Shown piece after piece: positions 36,394 to 46,047 of a DNA stretch of 64,000 nt; positions within the stretch are counted from its first letter, which is position 1, and the number at the start of each line of letters is the position of its first letter. The position numbers and the translations under genes were made by a program. The notes beneath the pieces are model-generated. The model ran no database searches. It worked only from the letters and a program-made list of their open reading frames with translations, and was not told the DNA's origin. Source of the DNA: Dehalobacter restrictus DSM 9455 (lineage in GTDB: Bacteria > Bacillota > Desulfitobacteriia > Desulfitobacteriales > Syntrophobotulaceae); assembly GCF_000512895.1 (NCBI RefSeq), contig NZ_CP007033.1, positions 898,001 through 962,000 of the forward strand, written 5' to 3'.

Positions 36394-36816
36394 ATGCTTT
36401 CACCGAGCCTGGAAGATTATTTGGAGGAAATTTATCGCTTTTCGCTGTCACTTGATGAAGTTCGAGTCACGGATATAAGTAATAGGCTTCAGGTCGCTTT
36501 GCCTTCCGTAACGAAAGCTCTCTACAGACTGCGAGACTCTGACTATATAAAGTACGAACCGTATGGCGAAATCAAGCTTACGGATAAAGGAAAAGAGTAT
36601 GGGTTTTACCTGGTTGCCAGGAATCAGCTGCTGCAGGAATTTCTTTCGCTGATATGTAGCAAATGCAATATTGCTGCTGAGGCTGAAGCGATGGAACACT
36701 ACCTTTCAATTGCATCGATTGATGCGATAAAAACGCTGGTGGAGTTCATGAAAAGCAATACGTCCTGGAAACAGGATTTTGACGACTTTGTTCTGCGTCA
36801 TACAAGGGAGAAATAA
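36394..36816 (+). CDS. DtxR/MntR family metal-dependent repressor
   Basis: The protein (140 residues from ATG 36394, GTG 36385 possible) has the DtxR-family winged HTH: LEDYLEEIYRFSLSLDEVRVTDISNRLQVALPSVTKALYRLRDSDYIKYEPYGEIKLTDKGKEYG, followed by a helical metal-binding and dimerisation part (MEHYLSIASIDAIKTLVEFM). The usual HRLLE/HH...H site appears altered (NQLLQEFLSL; CNIAAEAEAMEHYLS), so metal binding may differ. Its position next to mntH supports control of manganese uptake. AGCAT and ATGCT at 36332-36349 form a short inverted repeat that could be its site. Confidence 0.82.
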   Translation: MLSPSLEDYLEEIYRFSLSLDEVRVTDISNRLQVALPSVTKALYRLRDSDYIKYEPYGEIKLTDKGKEYGFYLVARNQLLQEFLSLICSKCNIAAEAEAMEHYLSIASIDAIKTLVEFMKSNTSWKQDFDDFVLRHTREK

Positions 36817-37073
36817 CTGTAGGTATTCTCTGGAGGTTAGCCGAAGCTAACTTTAACGAGTGATTCTAAAACAGAATATGTTGGAGAAGAAAAAAGTGTG
36901 CATCACATAATAAACAACACCCCGAATGTTAGCCGGGGTGTTCGTCTGATTAATGTGGTATGCTCCTGAAGCTGGCGGAGTCTGTTTCCTCAGCATACCA
37001 TGCGTTCAAATGAAGCGGCAAGGTGAGTCGAACGCTTCTTGCTAAATCACCCTATCGGGGGTATGATAAACGA

Positions 37074-39755
37074 ATGAAGAGTCAGGGTGGTGGCGGCGTG
37101 CAGGATATTCGCGCCAGGGCTGCAAAGGAAACCGGAAAACTAAAAATCTTCTTTGGCTATGCCCCGGGTGTAGGAAAAACCTATGCGATGCTTGATGATG
37201 CCCACAGCCAGCTGAAAAGCGGGGTAGATGTTGTCCTAGGTTATCTGGAGCCGCATACAAGTCCTGAAACCATTCAGCTGCTGGACGGACTGCCGGCATT
37301 GCCGCCGAAGACTGTTAACCATAAAAACCGTTACCGCAAAGAATTTGATCTGGACGCCGCTTTGCAAAGAAAACCCGAGCTCCTGCTGGTTGATGTGCTG
37401 GCCCATAGTAACGCGGACGGCATGCGGAACAAAAAACGCTACCAGGATATCGAAGAGCTGCTGAATGCCGGAATTGACGTCTACACCACAGTCAATGTGC
37501 AGCACATCGAAAGCCTGAGAGATCTAATGCAGGATATCACGAAGGTTAATGAGCAGGACACGATTCCGGACTATATGTTTGACAGCGCCGATAAAGTTGA
37601 GCTGATCGATATCGAGCCGGACGAACTGATGAAACGCTGCGGGGGAAAGAAATGTCCCTTAAGTCTTGAAAGCCTGCGCCTCCTGCGTGAGACCGCTATG
37701 CGCAAGGTTGCGGACCGGATCGTCAACGAGAATCAAAATGAACAGCGCTTATCCGTAAAAACAGCCGGAATTAAGCTATTAGTCTGTATCAGTTCTTCGC
37801 CGTCGGCCGCTAAATGCATCCGCTGGACGGCCAGATCGGCAGAGGCCTTCCATGCCCCGTGGACTGCTTTGTATATCGAAGATATGGAAAGCAGGTATTT
37901 TACGGAAGAAGAAAAGAAAAACGTCCAGGAGAATCTGGATCTGGCCGAGCTCTTAGGCGCCAAAATTGTGACGCTGAACGGACATGGTCTGGCTTCCATC
38001 ATTTCGGAATATGCCAAGCTTACGGGCATCACAAATATTGTCATTGGAAAAAGCAGAAATAAAAAGACGCTGAAAACATTATTTGATCCGGCACTTGAGG
38101 ATAAGCTCATCGGGCTGCTGCCAAACATTGAAATTCATATCATCCCAAGCAGCTGGCCTCAAAGATCCTATCGCGAACCGCGAAGGAAGCGGATCAGCCA
38201 AGACCTGTTCTTATCCTGGCCGGATATCTGGAAAACGATAGGGGTTCTGACTGGGGCAACCCTGCTTTCCTTTGGCCTTCGGGCGCTGGAATTTGGCAAT
38301 CAAAATATTATCATGGTCTATATCTTGTCTGTGTTTTTTATTTCCAGACTCACCATGGGGTATGTGTACGGCATGACTGCCTCGGTCTTAAGTGTACTTG
38401 TTTTTAACTTCTTTTTTGTTTCGCCGCTTTTCACGTTTTATGCCATCCAGACAGGCTATCCGGTCACTTTTGTGATTATGCTGGTTGTGGCTTTGATCAC
38501 AAGTACGACGACTGTCCGCATTCAGACCCAGGCACGGCTCGCCGCGGAAAGAGAAGGGCGCACCGAGTTATTGTATGAGATAAATAAAAGGCTTTTAACG
38601 ACCAGAGGACTTCAACATATTGTTACGCTGACGAACGAATACATTGTGAAACTTTTTAAATGCTCCGCGGTTTTTTACACCCGGGATCAGTATGGACCGG
38701 CAAACCTGTATCGTTCATCCAATCATCATGGTTCATCAGGTATTCTGACGCAATCCTCCGCAGAACCTGATGCTTCATTTCTGCTGTCGGAGCGCGAAAG
38801 CAAGGTTGCTCAATGGGTATTTGCCAATCAAAAACAGGCCGGTGCAGGAACAGATACGCATACAGAAGCAGGCGCTTATTATATGCCGATCATTTCCCAA
38901 GGCGATGTGCTTGGCGTGATTGGAATTTCATGTCTCAAAGGCAGATTAAACCGTAATAACCGTCTGCTGCTAAAAATGATTATTTCCCAAGTCGCCATGG
39001 CTTTGGAACGGCAGTACCTGTCTGATGAACAACGGCAAATATTAATCGAATCAGAAAAAGAAAAAATGCGAAGCAATCTGCTGCGCGCAATTTCGCACGA
39101 TCTGAGGACCCCGCTGACCGGCATTCTCGGGGCGAGCTCAGCAATCCTTGAAAATGGTGATCATCTGGATAAAGAGACCCATAGCCAATTGGTCTCGAAC
39201 ATCAAAGAAGATTCGCAATGGCTGATACGCATGGTCGAAAACTTATTGTCCGTGACCCGGATCAAGGAAGGGACCATGAATGTCGCCAAAACATTTGAGG
39301 CCGCTGAGGAGATCGTGGCTGAAGCGATCAGTAGAACCCGTCATCGTTACCCGAACAGTAAAATAGCGGTGCAGGTGCCTGAAGACCTTTTGCTGGTGCC
39401 GATGGATGGAAAGCTGATTGAGCAGGTTTTGATCAATCTGCTCGAAAATGCGGTCAAGCATTCGCCGGATGACACCGTGACCGCGGTGCAGGTGACAAAA
39501 GCCGGAGCTCAGGCTGTCTTTGAGGTCAGTGACAACGGACCAGGAATTGCCGAAGAGGATTTCCCGTATTTATTTGAAAGTTATGTGCCCTGCGGCAAAC
39601 GCAGCTCGGATTCAGCCCGCGGAATGGGAATCGGTCTGTCAATATGCATGTCGATTATCAAGGCTCACAATGGGAAAATGGAGGCTGCCAATAAAGAGCA
39701 GGGCGGTGCCGTATTCCGGTTCACACTGCCTCTGGAGGAGAACATTTATGAGTAA
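37074..39755 (+). CDS. kdpD: Potassium sensor histidine kinase KdpD
   Basis: About 893 residues. The N-terminal KdpD domain has Walker A GYAPGVGKTYAML (about residues 28-40) and LVDVLAHSNADGMRNKKRYQDIEELL; a USP domain follows (KLLVCISSSPSAAKCIRWTARSAE). Then come four membrane helices, a GAF-like region, the phosphorylation box SHDLRTPLTGIL (histidine about residue 675) and the ATPase DNGPGIAEEDFPYLFE. Start is unsure: ATG 37074, GTG 37098 or GTG 37023. kdpFABC is not in this window. The stop overlaps kdpE. Confidence 0.92.
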   Translation: MKSQGGGGVQDIRARAAKETGKLKIFFGYAPGVGKTYAMLDDAHSQLKSGVDVVLGYLEPHTSPETIQLLDGLPALPPKTVNHKNRYRKEFDLDAALQRKPELLLVDVLAHSNADGMRNKKRYQDIEELLNAGIDVYTTVNVQHIESLRDLMQDITKVNEQDTIPDYMFDSADKVELIDIEPDELMKRCGGKKCPLSLESLRLLRETAMRKVADRIVNENQNEQRLSVKTAGIKLLVCISSSPSAAKCIRWTARSAEAFHAPWTALYIEDMESRYFTEEEKKNVQENLDLAELLGAKIVTLNGHGLASIISEYAKLTGITNIVIGKSRNKKTLKTLFDPALEDKLIGLLPNIEIHIIPSSWPQRSYREPRRKRISQDLFLSWPDIWKTIGVLTGATLLSFGLRALEFGNQNIIMVYILSVFFISRLTMGYVYGMTASVLSVLVFNFFFVSPLFTFYAIQTGYPVTFVIMLVVALITSTTTVRIQTQARLAAEREGRTELLYEINKRLLTTRGLQHIVTLTNEYIVKLFKCSAVFYTRDQYGPANLYRSSNHHGSSGILTQSSAEPDASFLLSERESKVAQWVFANQKQAGAGTDTHTEAGAYYMPIISQGDVLGVIGISCLKGRLNRNNRLLLKMIISQVAMALERQYLSDEQRQILIESEKEKMRSNLLRAISHDLRTPLTGILGASSAILENGDHLDKETHSQLVSNIKEDSQWLIRMVENLLSVTRIKEGTMNVAKTFEAAEEIVAEAISRTRHRYPNSKIAVQVPEDLLLVPMDGKLIEQVLINLLENAVKHSPDDTVTAVQVTKAGAQAVFEVSDNGPGIAEEDFPYLFESYVPCGKRSSDSARGMGIGLSICMSIIKAHNGKMEAANKEQGGAVFRFTLPLEENIYE

Positions 39756-40449
39756 CAAACCTTTGCTCCTGATTGTCGAAGATGATGAAAAAATCTGCAA
39801 CTTTATTTCGGCGATCCTGAGTTCCAATGATTATCAGATTATCCGGACAGCCCGGGGGAAAGAGGCTGTCTCAATGGCGGCATCCTATTCGCCCGATTTG
39901 ATCCTGCTGGATCTCGGTTTGCCGGATATGGACGGCGTGGAAGTGCTGCGTACAATCAGGCAGTGGAGCGGAATTCCGATCATCGTTGTGTCGGCCCGTG
40001 GACAGGAGCGGGAAAAAGTTGAAGCCCTGGATCTTGGTGCGGACGATTATCTGACCAAACCGTTTGGTACTTCCGAGCTGCTGGCCAGGATAAGAACCGG
40101 GATCCGTCACAGTCAAAAGAACGTTAGTGTCAGTTTTCCCGAATCAGAGAAGATGACAGTCGGCGATCTAGAGATAAACTATCAGAAAAGACTTGTAGCC
40201 ATGGCCGGTAAAGAAATCCACCTTACACCGATTGAATACAAGATCATTGTGCTGCTTTCCAAAAACACCGGGAAAGTACTGACCCACGATTTCATCATGA
40301 AGGAAATATGGGGACCTTACACCAATGAGATCCAAGCGCTCAGGGTCAATATGGCCAATATCCGCAGAAAGCTGGAAATCAACCCTGCAGAACCCAGGTA
40401 TATTCTAACCGAGGTTGGGGTAGGATACCGGATGGTTGAGGAGATTTAG
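39748..40449 (+). CDS. kdpE: Response regulator KdpE (OmpR family)
   Basis: The ATG at 39748 after GGAGGAGAACATTT gives 233 residues. The receiver domain has D12/D13, phosphoacceptor D55 in LILLDLGLPDMDG and K in YLTKPFG. The winged-helix output domain has IHLTPIEYKIIVLLSKNTGKVLTHDFIMKEIWG and YILTEVGVGYRM. It overlaps the kdpD stop by eight bases (ATGAGTAA). It probably controls the K+ transporter downstream. Confidence 0.94.
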   Translation: MSNKPLLLIVEDDEKICNFISAILSSNDYQIIRTARGKEAVSMAASYSPDLILLDLGLPDMDGVEVLRTIRQWSGIPIIVVSARGQEREKVEALDLGADDYLTKPFGTSELLARIRTGIRHSQKNVSVSFPESEKMTVGDLEINYQKRLVAMAGKEIHLTPIEYKIIVLLSKNTGKVLTHDFIMKEIWGPYTNEIQALRVNMANIRRKLEINPAEPRYILTEVGVGYRMVEEI

Positions 40450-40472
40450 CCCGTACAAACGGGCTTTTTTTA
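40448..40472 (+). terminator. Terminator of kdpDE
   Basis: Seven-base-pair stem AGCCCGT/ACGGGCT including the stop codon of kdpE, followed by seven T. Confidence 0.85.
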
Positions 40473-40483
40473 TTTAACATAAT

Positions 40484-40502
40484 CTTTATACATTCTTTAT
40501 AT
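40484..40502 (+). promoter_or_regulatory. Candidate KdpE binding boxes
   Basis: Two CTTTATA/CTTTAT direct repeats (CTTTATACATTCTTTATAT) lie upstream of the K+ transporter gene. They resemble the TTTATA-type half sites bound by KdpE in other bacteria. This is resemblance only. Confidence 0.35.
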
Positions 40503-40586
40503 GAAGGGCATATATCTGAATTCTTTCTTTATGCCATCGGTGTTATAAATAGGTGTGCGAACGAAATTAACCTTTTTTGGTATATC

Positions 40587-40606
40587 ATGAAGTATAAGTA
40601 CTTCAT
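40587..40606. promoter_or_regulatory. Palindrome in the leader of the K+ transporter gene
   Basis: Perfect eight-base arms (ATGAAGTA/TACTTCAT) around TAAG, about 84 bases before the preferred start. Could be an operator or an RNA hairpin. Confidence 0.35.
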
Positions 40607-40689
40607 AATATATCTAAGTGCAGCAAAGGCTGCCAACGGCTATAGATGGCAAGGAACGCAACTATTTTAATTGGATGGTGAAACATTTC

Positions 40690-42516
40690 ATGGTATCTGC
40701 CCTTAAACGCTTCTTAATCGGGCGTCCTTTAAAATCAACGGAGCTTGGCGAACAGAAGCTGACCAAGAAGAAAGCCCTTGCGATTCTTTCTTCCGACGCT
40801 TTATCCTCGGTAGCGTACGGCCCGGAACAAATCCTGATCGTTCTCTTTACGGTTGGAACGGCAGCATTCTGGTATTCTGTTCCGATCGCGATCGGTGTTT
40901 TGGTTCTCTTAATTGCTTTAATCCTGTCGTACCGGCAGATCATTTTTGCTTATCCGCGCGGCGGCGGAGCGTATGTCGTATCGAAGAACAACCTCGGCAT
41001 GAATTCAGGCTTAATCGCCGGAGGCTCCCTGCTGGTCGACTACATTCTGACTGTAGCGGTTAGCGTGTCTGCAGGAACCGATGCGCTTACCTCAGCTTTC
41101 CCGGCCTTGCATGTCCATGCAGTAGCGATCGCTGTGTTTTTTGTTCTCTTAATTACGGTCCTTAATCTGCGCGGGATAAGAGAATCCGCTACGATCCTGG
41201 CCTATCCTGTCTATTTGTTTGTGGCGGCCCTGTTTATTTTAATTGGTGCCGGTCTGTACAATGTCTTTACAGGTCAGGTGCCGGCCGAACTGCATGCGGC
41301 TGTCGGCACACCTGTCGCAGGGATAAGCTTGTTTATTCTGCTCAAGGCCTTTGCCTCCGGCTGTTCGGCTTTGACTGGTGTTGAAGCTATCTCTAACGCG
41401 ATCCCGAATTTTAAAGAGCCCGCTCCGAATAATGCGGCCAAGACATTAATGGCGATGGGTAGTTTGCTCGCGATATTGTTTTCTGGGATTGTATTTCTGG
41501 CCTTTTATTATGGAATAGCCCCGAATGCACAGGAAACGGTTGTTTCCCAAATGGCTGAGGGAATATTCGGACGTAATTTTATCTACTACTTTATTCAGGG
41601 CACAACCGCGTTGATTTTGATTCTGGCCGCAAACACCGGATACTCGGCTTTCCCTTTACTGGCTGTGAATCTTGCCAAAGACAAATTTATTCCAAGGATG
41701 TTCACGATCCGCGGAGACCGTCTTGGATTCTCCAATGGAATCCTTATCCTTGGCTTTTTATCGATCCTCTTGATTGTGGCTTTTAAAGGGAAAACGGAGC
41801 GCCTGATTCCGCTTTACGCGATTGGCGTGTTTATTCCGTTTACCCTGGCCCAGACCGGAATGATCGTAAAATGGTTCCGCGAAAAGCCGAAAGGCTGGAT
41901 GCCAAAGCTAATTATTAATTCGCTCGGGGCGCTGATCAGCTTCGTCGTTGTCATGATGTTCCTGTTAACCAAGTTCACGCAGGTTTGGCCGATTTTGATC
42001 TTCCTGCCGTTGATTATTCTGCTCTTCCACAGAATCCACAAGCATTATATGGACGTCGCAGAACAGCTTCGGGTATCAGCGGCTGAACCAACAGTACCGA
42101 TTAAAGGAAATATTATCATTATTCCTGTTGCAAGCATCACGCGCGTGGTGGAAAATGCGTTAAACTATGCAAAATCGCTGTCGGCAAACCAGATCATTGC
42201 AGTAAGTGTTTGCTTTGATAAAGAAGAAGAGAAAAAGCTCGAGGAAAAGTGGGAGAAATGGAATCCCGACGTCCGTTTGGTAACGTTGAATTCTCTACAC
42301 CGGAGCATTGTCCATCCGCTGACCAAATTTATCGATATGATCGAACACAAAGCAACCGATCAGAATTATCAGATCATGGTTCTGATCCCGGAATTTATTC
42401 CGAAAAAAGGATGGCACCATATTCTGCATAACCAGTCGAGCTTACTAATCCGCACACATTTGCTATATCGGAGAAATGTGTGCGTGGCTACGATACCGTA
42501 CCATTTACAAAAATGA
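40690..42516 (+). CDS. KimA-like APC-family potassium transporter
   Basis: The preferred ATG 40690 follows GGATGGTG and gives 608 residues. Twelve membrane helices begin after SALKRFLIGRPLKSTELGEQKLTKKKALAILSSDALSSVAYGPEQIL, the start characteristic of the KimA (YdaO) group. A cytosolic C-terminal domain (IIIIPVASITRVVENALNYAKSLSANQIIAVSVCFD) matches the regulatory domain of that group. KimA proteins are proton-coupled K+ importers. Placement right after kdpDE, in the absence of kdpFABC nearby, suggests KdpDE control, which is inference. No ydaO-type c-di-AMP riboswitch was seen. Confidence 0.88.
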   Translation: MVSALKRFLIGRPLKSTELGEQKLTKKKALAILSSDALSSVAYGPEQILIVLFTVGTAAFWYSVPIAIGVLVLLIALILSYRQIIFAYPRGGGAYVVSKNNLGMNSGLIAGGSLLVDYILTVAVSVSAGTDALTSAFPALHVHAVAIAVFFVLLITVLNLRGIRESATILAYPVYLFVAALFILIGAGLYNVFTGQVPAELHAAVGTPVAGISLFILLKAFASGCSALTGVEAISNAIPNFKEPAPNNAAKTLMAMGSLLAILFSGIVFLAFYYGIAPNAQETVVSQMAEGIFGRNFIYYFIQGTTALILILAANTGYSAFPLLAVNLAKDKFIPRMFTIRGDRLGFSNGILILGFLSILLIVAFKGKTERLIPLYAIGVFIPFTLAQTGMIVKWFREKPKGWMPKLIINSLGALISFVVVMMFLLTKFTQVWPILIFLPLIILLFHRIHKHYMDVAEQLRVSAAEPTVPIKGNIIIIPVASITRVVENALNYAKSLSANQIIAVSVCFDKEEEKKLEEKWEKWNPDVRLVTLNSLHRSIVHPLTKFIDMIEHKATDQNYQIMVLIPEFIPKKGWHHILHNQSSLLIRTHLLYRRNVCVATIPYHLQK

Positions 42517-42540
42517 AACTAAATGACCGATCAGACAGAA

Positions 42541-43032
42541 TCACATAGCCTTAGATCTTACTTGTTTCGATTCTTTGTAAGTCAGGAAAATCATGAGCAC
42601 ATCGAAGATCGTAAGCAGAATCAGAAATGCGGAATGTGTGAACGTATAGCGGTAAAGCTGGTAAACGACAAACAAGATTAAGGACAAAATGGCCAAAGGG
42701 TAAGCCCACAGTTTTTGGCGCCATAACAGAAGTACGAGAATGCATTTGATGATCCCGTGTGACAGCAGGTAGAATACCACAAAATGCTGCGTGCTGGAGG
42801 AAAAGCTGGGGCTGGAATTAATCAGGTAATTGGCAAACAAGTCTTGCGGGTCTTCAGATAATTCATGCTGCGTCAAGAGGCGTATCAGCCAGTTGTACCG
42901 GTCCGGCGTCAGAAACAGCAGCAAGATACTGCCGATAATTTCCAGTAGACCGTCAATGCCTTTCATTAGCAAGCCGATTTCGAAGCCGATATGGAAAATA
43001 TCTTTCCGTTTATTTGTCTTAGGTGTTGTCAT
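42541..43032 (-). CDS. DUF2127 family membrane protein
   Basis: A 163-residue protein with four predicted helices. KGIDGLLEIIGSILLLFL, FYLLSHGIIKCILVLLLWRQKLWAYPLAILSLILFVVYQLYRYTFTHS and LTIFDVLMIFLTYKE match the DUF2127 pattern. Function unknown. The start follows AAGGATG. Confidence 0.85.
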   Translation of the reverse strand: MTTPKTNKRKDIFHIGFEIGLLMKGIDGLLEIIGSILLLFLTPDRYNWLIRLLTQHELSEDPQDLFANYLINSSPSFSSSTQHFVVFYLLSHGIIKCILVLLLWRQKLWAYPLAILSLILFVVYQLYRYTFTHSAFLILLTIFDVLMIFLTYKESKQVRSKAM

Positions 43033-43263
43033 CCTTATATCCTTTGCGTAATATTAAGTAATTGGTCTCTTTCAATCGTATACGATATTTATTAAATGTC
43101 CACTAAAATTCAATTAATTATTCATTAAAAAAAGCAGATGCCTTAAAATGTCTAAATAAAAATGTCTAAATAAAATCTGCATAAAATATTGCTTAAAAAA
43201 AAACAATATGGTAAAATTCAACTATCTCTTTGCACTGCATATCAATCTACAGTACAAACTGAG

Positions 43264-43368
43264 CAGGCGATGAACTTGGACACAAGTTCATGGGGCTGGG
43301 CCCGTTGGGCAGCAGGTGATGATACACATATACCTGTGGGACAGTAAAATGTTCTACAGGTATTTTTA
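43264..43368 (+). promoter_or_regulatory. NiCo (czcD-type) riboswitch with terminator
   Basis: The leader of the P-type ATPase has the conserved order CAGGC - hairpin (TGAACTT/AAGTTCA) - GGCTGGGCC - GGGCAGCAGG - CCTGTGGGACAG. The last segment forms the left arm of a 12-base-pair hairpin (43332-43343 with 43350-43361) followed by ATTTTT, so Ni2+ or Co2+ binding would relieve termination. A second copy of the same layout sits before the CDF exporter at 47502. Confidence 0.82.
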
Positions 43369-43400
43369 TATCCTTCAAGACAATAAATGGAGGCATCTGT

Positions 43401-45947
43401 ATGACAGAACAACAAATCAGGGAACTGCAGGGACTTTCAAGTCCCGAAGCCAGACAGCTTCAGGAAAGGTTCGGGAAGAATGAGCTGGTGCCTGAAAAAA
43501 AAGAAAGCTTTCCGCGCAAGATCCTGCAGGTAATTAGTGAACCCATGTTTTTGCTGCTGCTCATTGCGGCTGTGATCTATTTTATCCTCGGAGAACCCCG
43601 GGACGGCGCCATCATGCTTGTTTTTGTTGTCGGGATTATCAGCATAGAAGTCATCCAGGAATGGAAAACCGACCAAACACTTAGGGCTTTGAAGGATTTA
43701 TCCACGCCGAAGATTTCCGTACTGCGCGATGGGATGATGCAGATCATCAACAGTTCGGACCTGGTGCCCGGCGACATCATGTTTATTGCTGAAGGCGTCA
43801 AAGTGCCGGCGGATGGCACGGTTTTAAAAGCGAGTACACTATGTGTCGATGAATCCTCGCTGACCGGCGAATCGGCAGGTGTCTGGAAAGTTGTCAACGG
43901 AGAGAAGGCTGCCGATGGGGAATTGTCCCTCGACAGCAAAGAATACTGGCGACGGGACTATTGCTACGCCGGGACGCTGGTTACCCAGGGCACCGGAGCG
44001 ATCAGGGTCGATCAAATCGGCCCGGCTACCGAATACGGAAAAATCGGGCAGGAAATAGCCGCCGCGCCTGACCGTCCGACCCCGCTGGAAAAACAAACCG
44101 GAAAACTGGTCAAGCTGTGCGCGGGAATTGCCGCAGTCTTATTCGCGCTGGTCGGAGTCGTAACCTATTTCAACCTGCCGGACCATGTTGGCAGTGAACG
44201 GGTCATCGAAAGCATTTTGTCTGGGATCACCCTGGCCATGGCCATGATCCCGGAGGAGTTTCCTGTTATTTTGACCGTGTTTCTATCGATGGGTGCCTGG
44301 CGGCTGGCCAAAAAGCAGTCACTGGTCAGAAGATTGTCGTCCGTAGAAACGCTCGGGGCTGTATCCGTTCTTTGTGTCGATAAAACAGGTACCATTACCA
44401 TGAACCAAATGACGGTCCGGGATACCTGGAGTCTGAACGATGACGGCGAAAGGTTGATCCGGATTATGGGCATGGGCTGCGAGCCGGATGCCTATGACCC
44501 GATGGAGAAGGCTATGATTGCTTACTGTGAAGCGCAAGGGGTAGGCAGAGAGCTCCTTTTTGACGGAGAGCTGATCAAAGAATATGCGTTCACGGATCAG
44601 ACCAAGATGATGGGACACGTCTGGCAAAATGAAAATGAGCTTGTGGTCGCAGCCAAAGGCTCGCCTGAACGTATTCTGGACGTATGCAGTCTGACGGATC
44701 AGGAGAGAAAAGTTGCCGAGCACAAAATCAGAGAAATGTCGCAGCAGGGCCTGCGGGTGATTGCTGTTGGCCAAATGGTACTGACCGGCAAAGAGGAAGT
44801 CCCGGACACCCTGCCGGAATGCCGGCTGCAGCTTTGTGGTATGGTGGGTCTTGCCGACCCGCCGCGGGAATCTGTTAAGCAGGATATTCAAATCTGCAAC
44901 AAAGCCGGGGTTCGGGTCGTTATGATCACCGGAGATAACGGGATTACGGCAAGCACGATTGCCAGGCAGATTAACATGCCGAACTGCGATAAGATTATCA
45001 CCGGCGATGAGCTGAATCAAATGAGCGAGGAAGAACTGCGTGAGAAAGTCAAGGATGTCAGTATCTTTTCCAGGGTAATTCCGGAACATAAAATGAGAAT
45101 CGTCAAAGCTTTTAAAGATAACGGCGAGATTGTCGCGATGACCGGAGACGGCGTCAATGATGCGCCAGCCTTGAAATATGCCGATATTGGGATTGCGATG
45201 GGCAAGCGCGGTTCTGAGGTTTCTCGTGAGGCTGCCGATCTGGTCCTGCTGGATGACAACTTTTCAACCATTGTTGATACCATTAAGGATGGCCGAAGAA
45301 TCTATGATAACATCAGAAAAGCCGTGGGCTATGTTTTCACGATTCATATCCCGATCGCATTTGCCTCTTTACTTGCACCCTTCCTGGGAATCAGTCCGGC
45401 GAGTCTTTTGCTGCTGCCGCTGCACGTGGTACTGCTTGAAGTTGTCATTGACCCCACCTGTTCCATTGTGCTGGAGCGGCAGCCGGCCGAACGGGATATC
45501 ATGGATCAGCCTCCGCGCAATCCCAATGAAAAGCTGCTCACTGCAAAAATACTGACCAAAAGTGTCCTACAGGGTCTCGTGATCTTTGGGGCATCATTCG
45601 GTACCTATTTCACTATTTTAAACAACCATCCTGATCAGGCTTCTCTGGCCAGGACTATGGCACTAGCGATTATTTTGCTGGCAAACCTAGTGCTGGTTCA
45701 GGTGAACAGCTCCAATACGGATTCTGCTTTTCGGTCTTTTGCGAAACTAATCAGAGATAAGGTCATGTGGATGGTAAATATTGGGACCCTAGCAGGATTG
45801 CTTCTTATTATCTATACGCCGCTGAATCACTTATTGAAGCTCGCGCCGTTGTCCTGGAAACAGCTTATCCTGGCTGCCGCTTTGGCCGTCGTATCTGTTG
45901 GCTGGTATGAGGTTGTCAAAGGGTTTAAACGCTGGAAAAGAACATAA
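43401..45947 (+). CDS. Cation-translocating P-type ATPase (Ca2+-ATPase-like subgroup)
   Basis: An 848-residue P-type ATPase. TGES (LTGESAGV) in the actuator domain, MIPEEFPV in helix 4 (in place of PEGLP), the phosphorylation motif CVDKTGTIT with D327, and TGDGVNDAPALKYADIGIAMG are all intact. There is no N-terminal metal-binding domain. PEEFPV marks a subgroup of type II-like ATPases whose ion is not established. The NiCo riboswitch in its leader argues for Co2+ or Ni2+ efflux. Confidence 0.9.
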   Translation: MTEQQIRELQGLSSPEARQLQERFGKNELVPEKKESFPRKILQVISEPMFLLLLIAAVIYFILGEPRDGAIMLVFVVGIISIEVIQEWKTDQTLRALKDLSTPKISVLRDGMMQIINSSDLVPGDIMFIAEGVKVPADGTVLKASTLCVDESSLTGESAGVWKVVNGEKAADGELSLDSKEYWRRDYCYAGTLVTQGTGAIRVDQIGPATEYGKIGQEIAAAPDRPTPLEKQTGKLVKLCAGIAAVLFALVGVVTYFNLPDHVGSERVIESILSGITLAMAMIPEEFPVILTVFLSMGAWRLAKKQSLVRRLSSVETLGAVSVLCVDKTGTITMNQMTVRDTWSLNDDGERLIRIMGMGCEPDAYDPMEKAMIAYCEAQGVGRELLFDGELIKEYAFTDQTKMMGHVWQNENELVVAAKGSPERILDVCSLTDQERKVAEHKIREMSQQGLRVIAVGQMVLTGKEEVPDTLPECRLQLCGMVGLADPPRESVKQDIQICNKAGVRVVMITGDNGITASTIARQINMPNCDKIITGDELNQMSEEELREKVKDVSIFSRVIPEHKMRIVKAFKDNGEIVAMTGDGVNDAPALKYADIGIAMGKRGSEVSREAADLVLLDDNFSTIVDTIKDGRRIYDNIRKAVGYVFTIHIPIAFASLLAPFLGISPASLLLLPLHVVLLEVVIDPTCSIVLERQPAERDIMDQPPRNPNEKLLTAKILTKSVLQGLVIFGASFGTYFTILNNHPDQASLARTMALAIILLANLVLVQVNSSNTDSAFRSFAKLIRDKVMWMVNIGTLAGLLLIIYTPLNHLLKLAPLSWKQLILAAALAVVSVGWYEVVKGFKRWKRT

Positions 45948-46047
45948 TATTCAATGAATGCTCATCAATAGTTCATCAAACTGTCACATGGGTCATTTAA
46001 TATAAAACAGAAATCGATGACAGAAGACAGGAGTGTTCATTGGCAAC

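Noticed and set aside
36916-36942. Hairpin AACACCCCG/CGGGGTGTT before kdpD as a terminator of the MntR-like gene
   Set aside because: The stem is perfect but no T-run follows, so termination is not supported.
44319-45089. Long minus-strand open frame of 256 codons inside the P-type ATPase gene
   Set aside because: It lies wholly within the intact ATPase coding region in another frame and shows no domain pattern or binding site.
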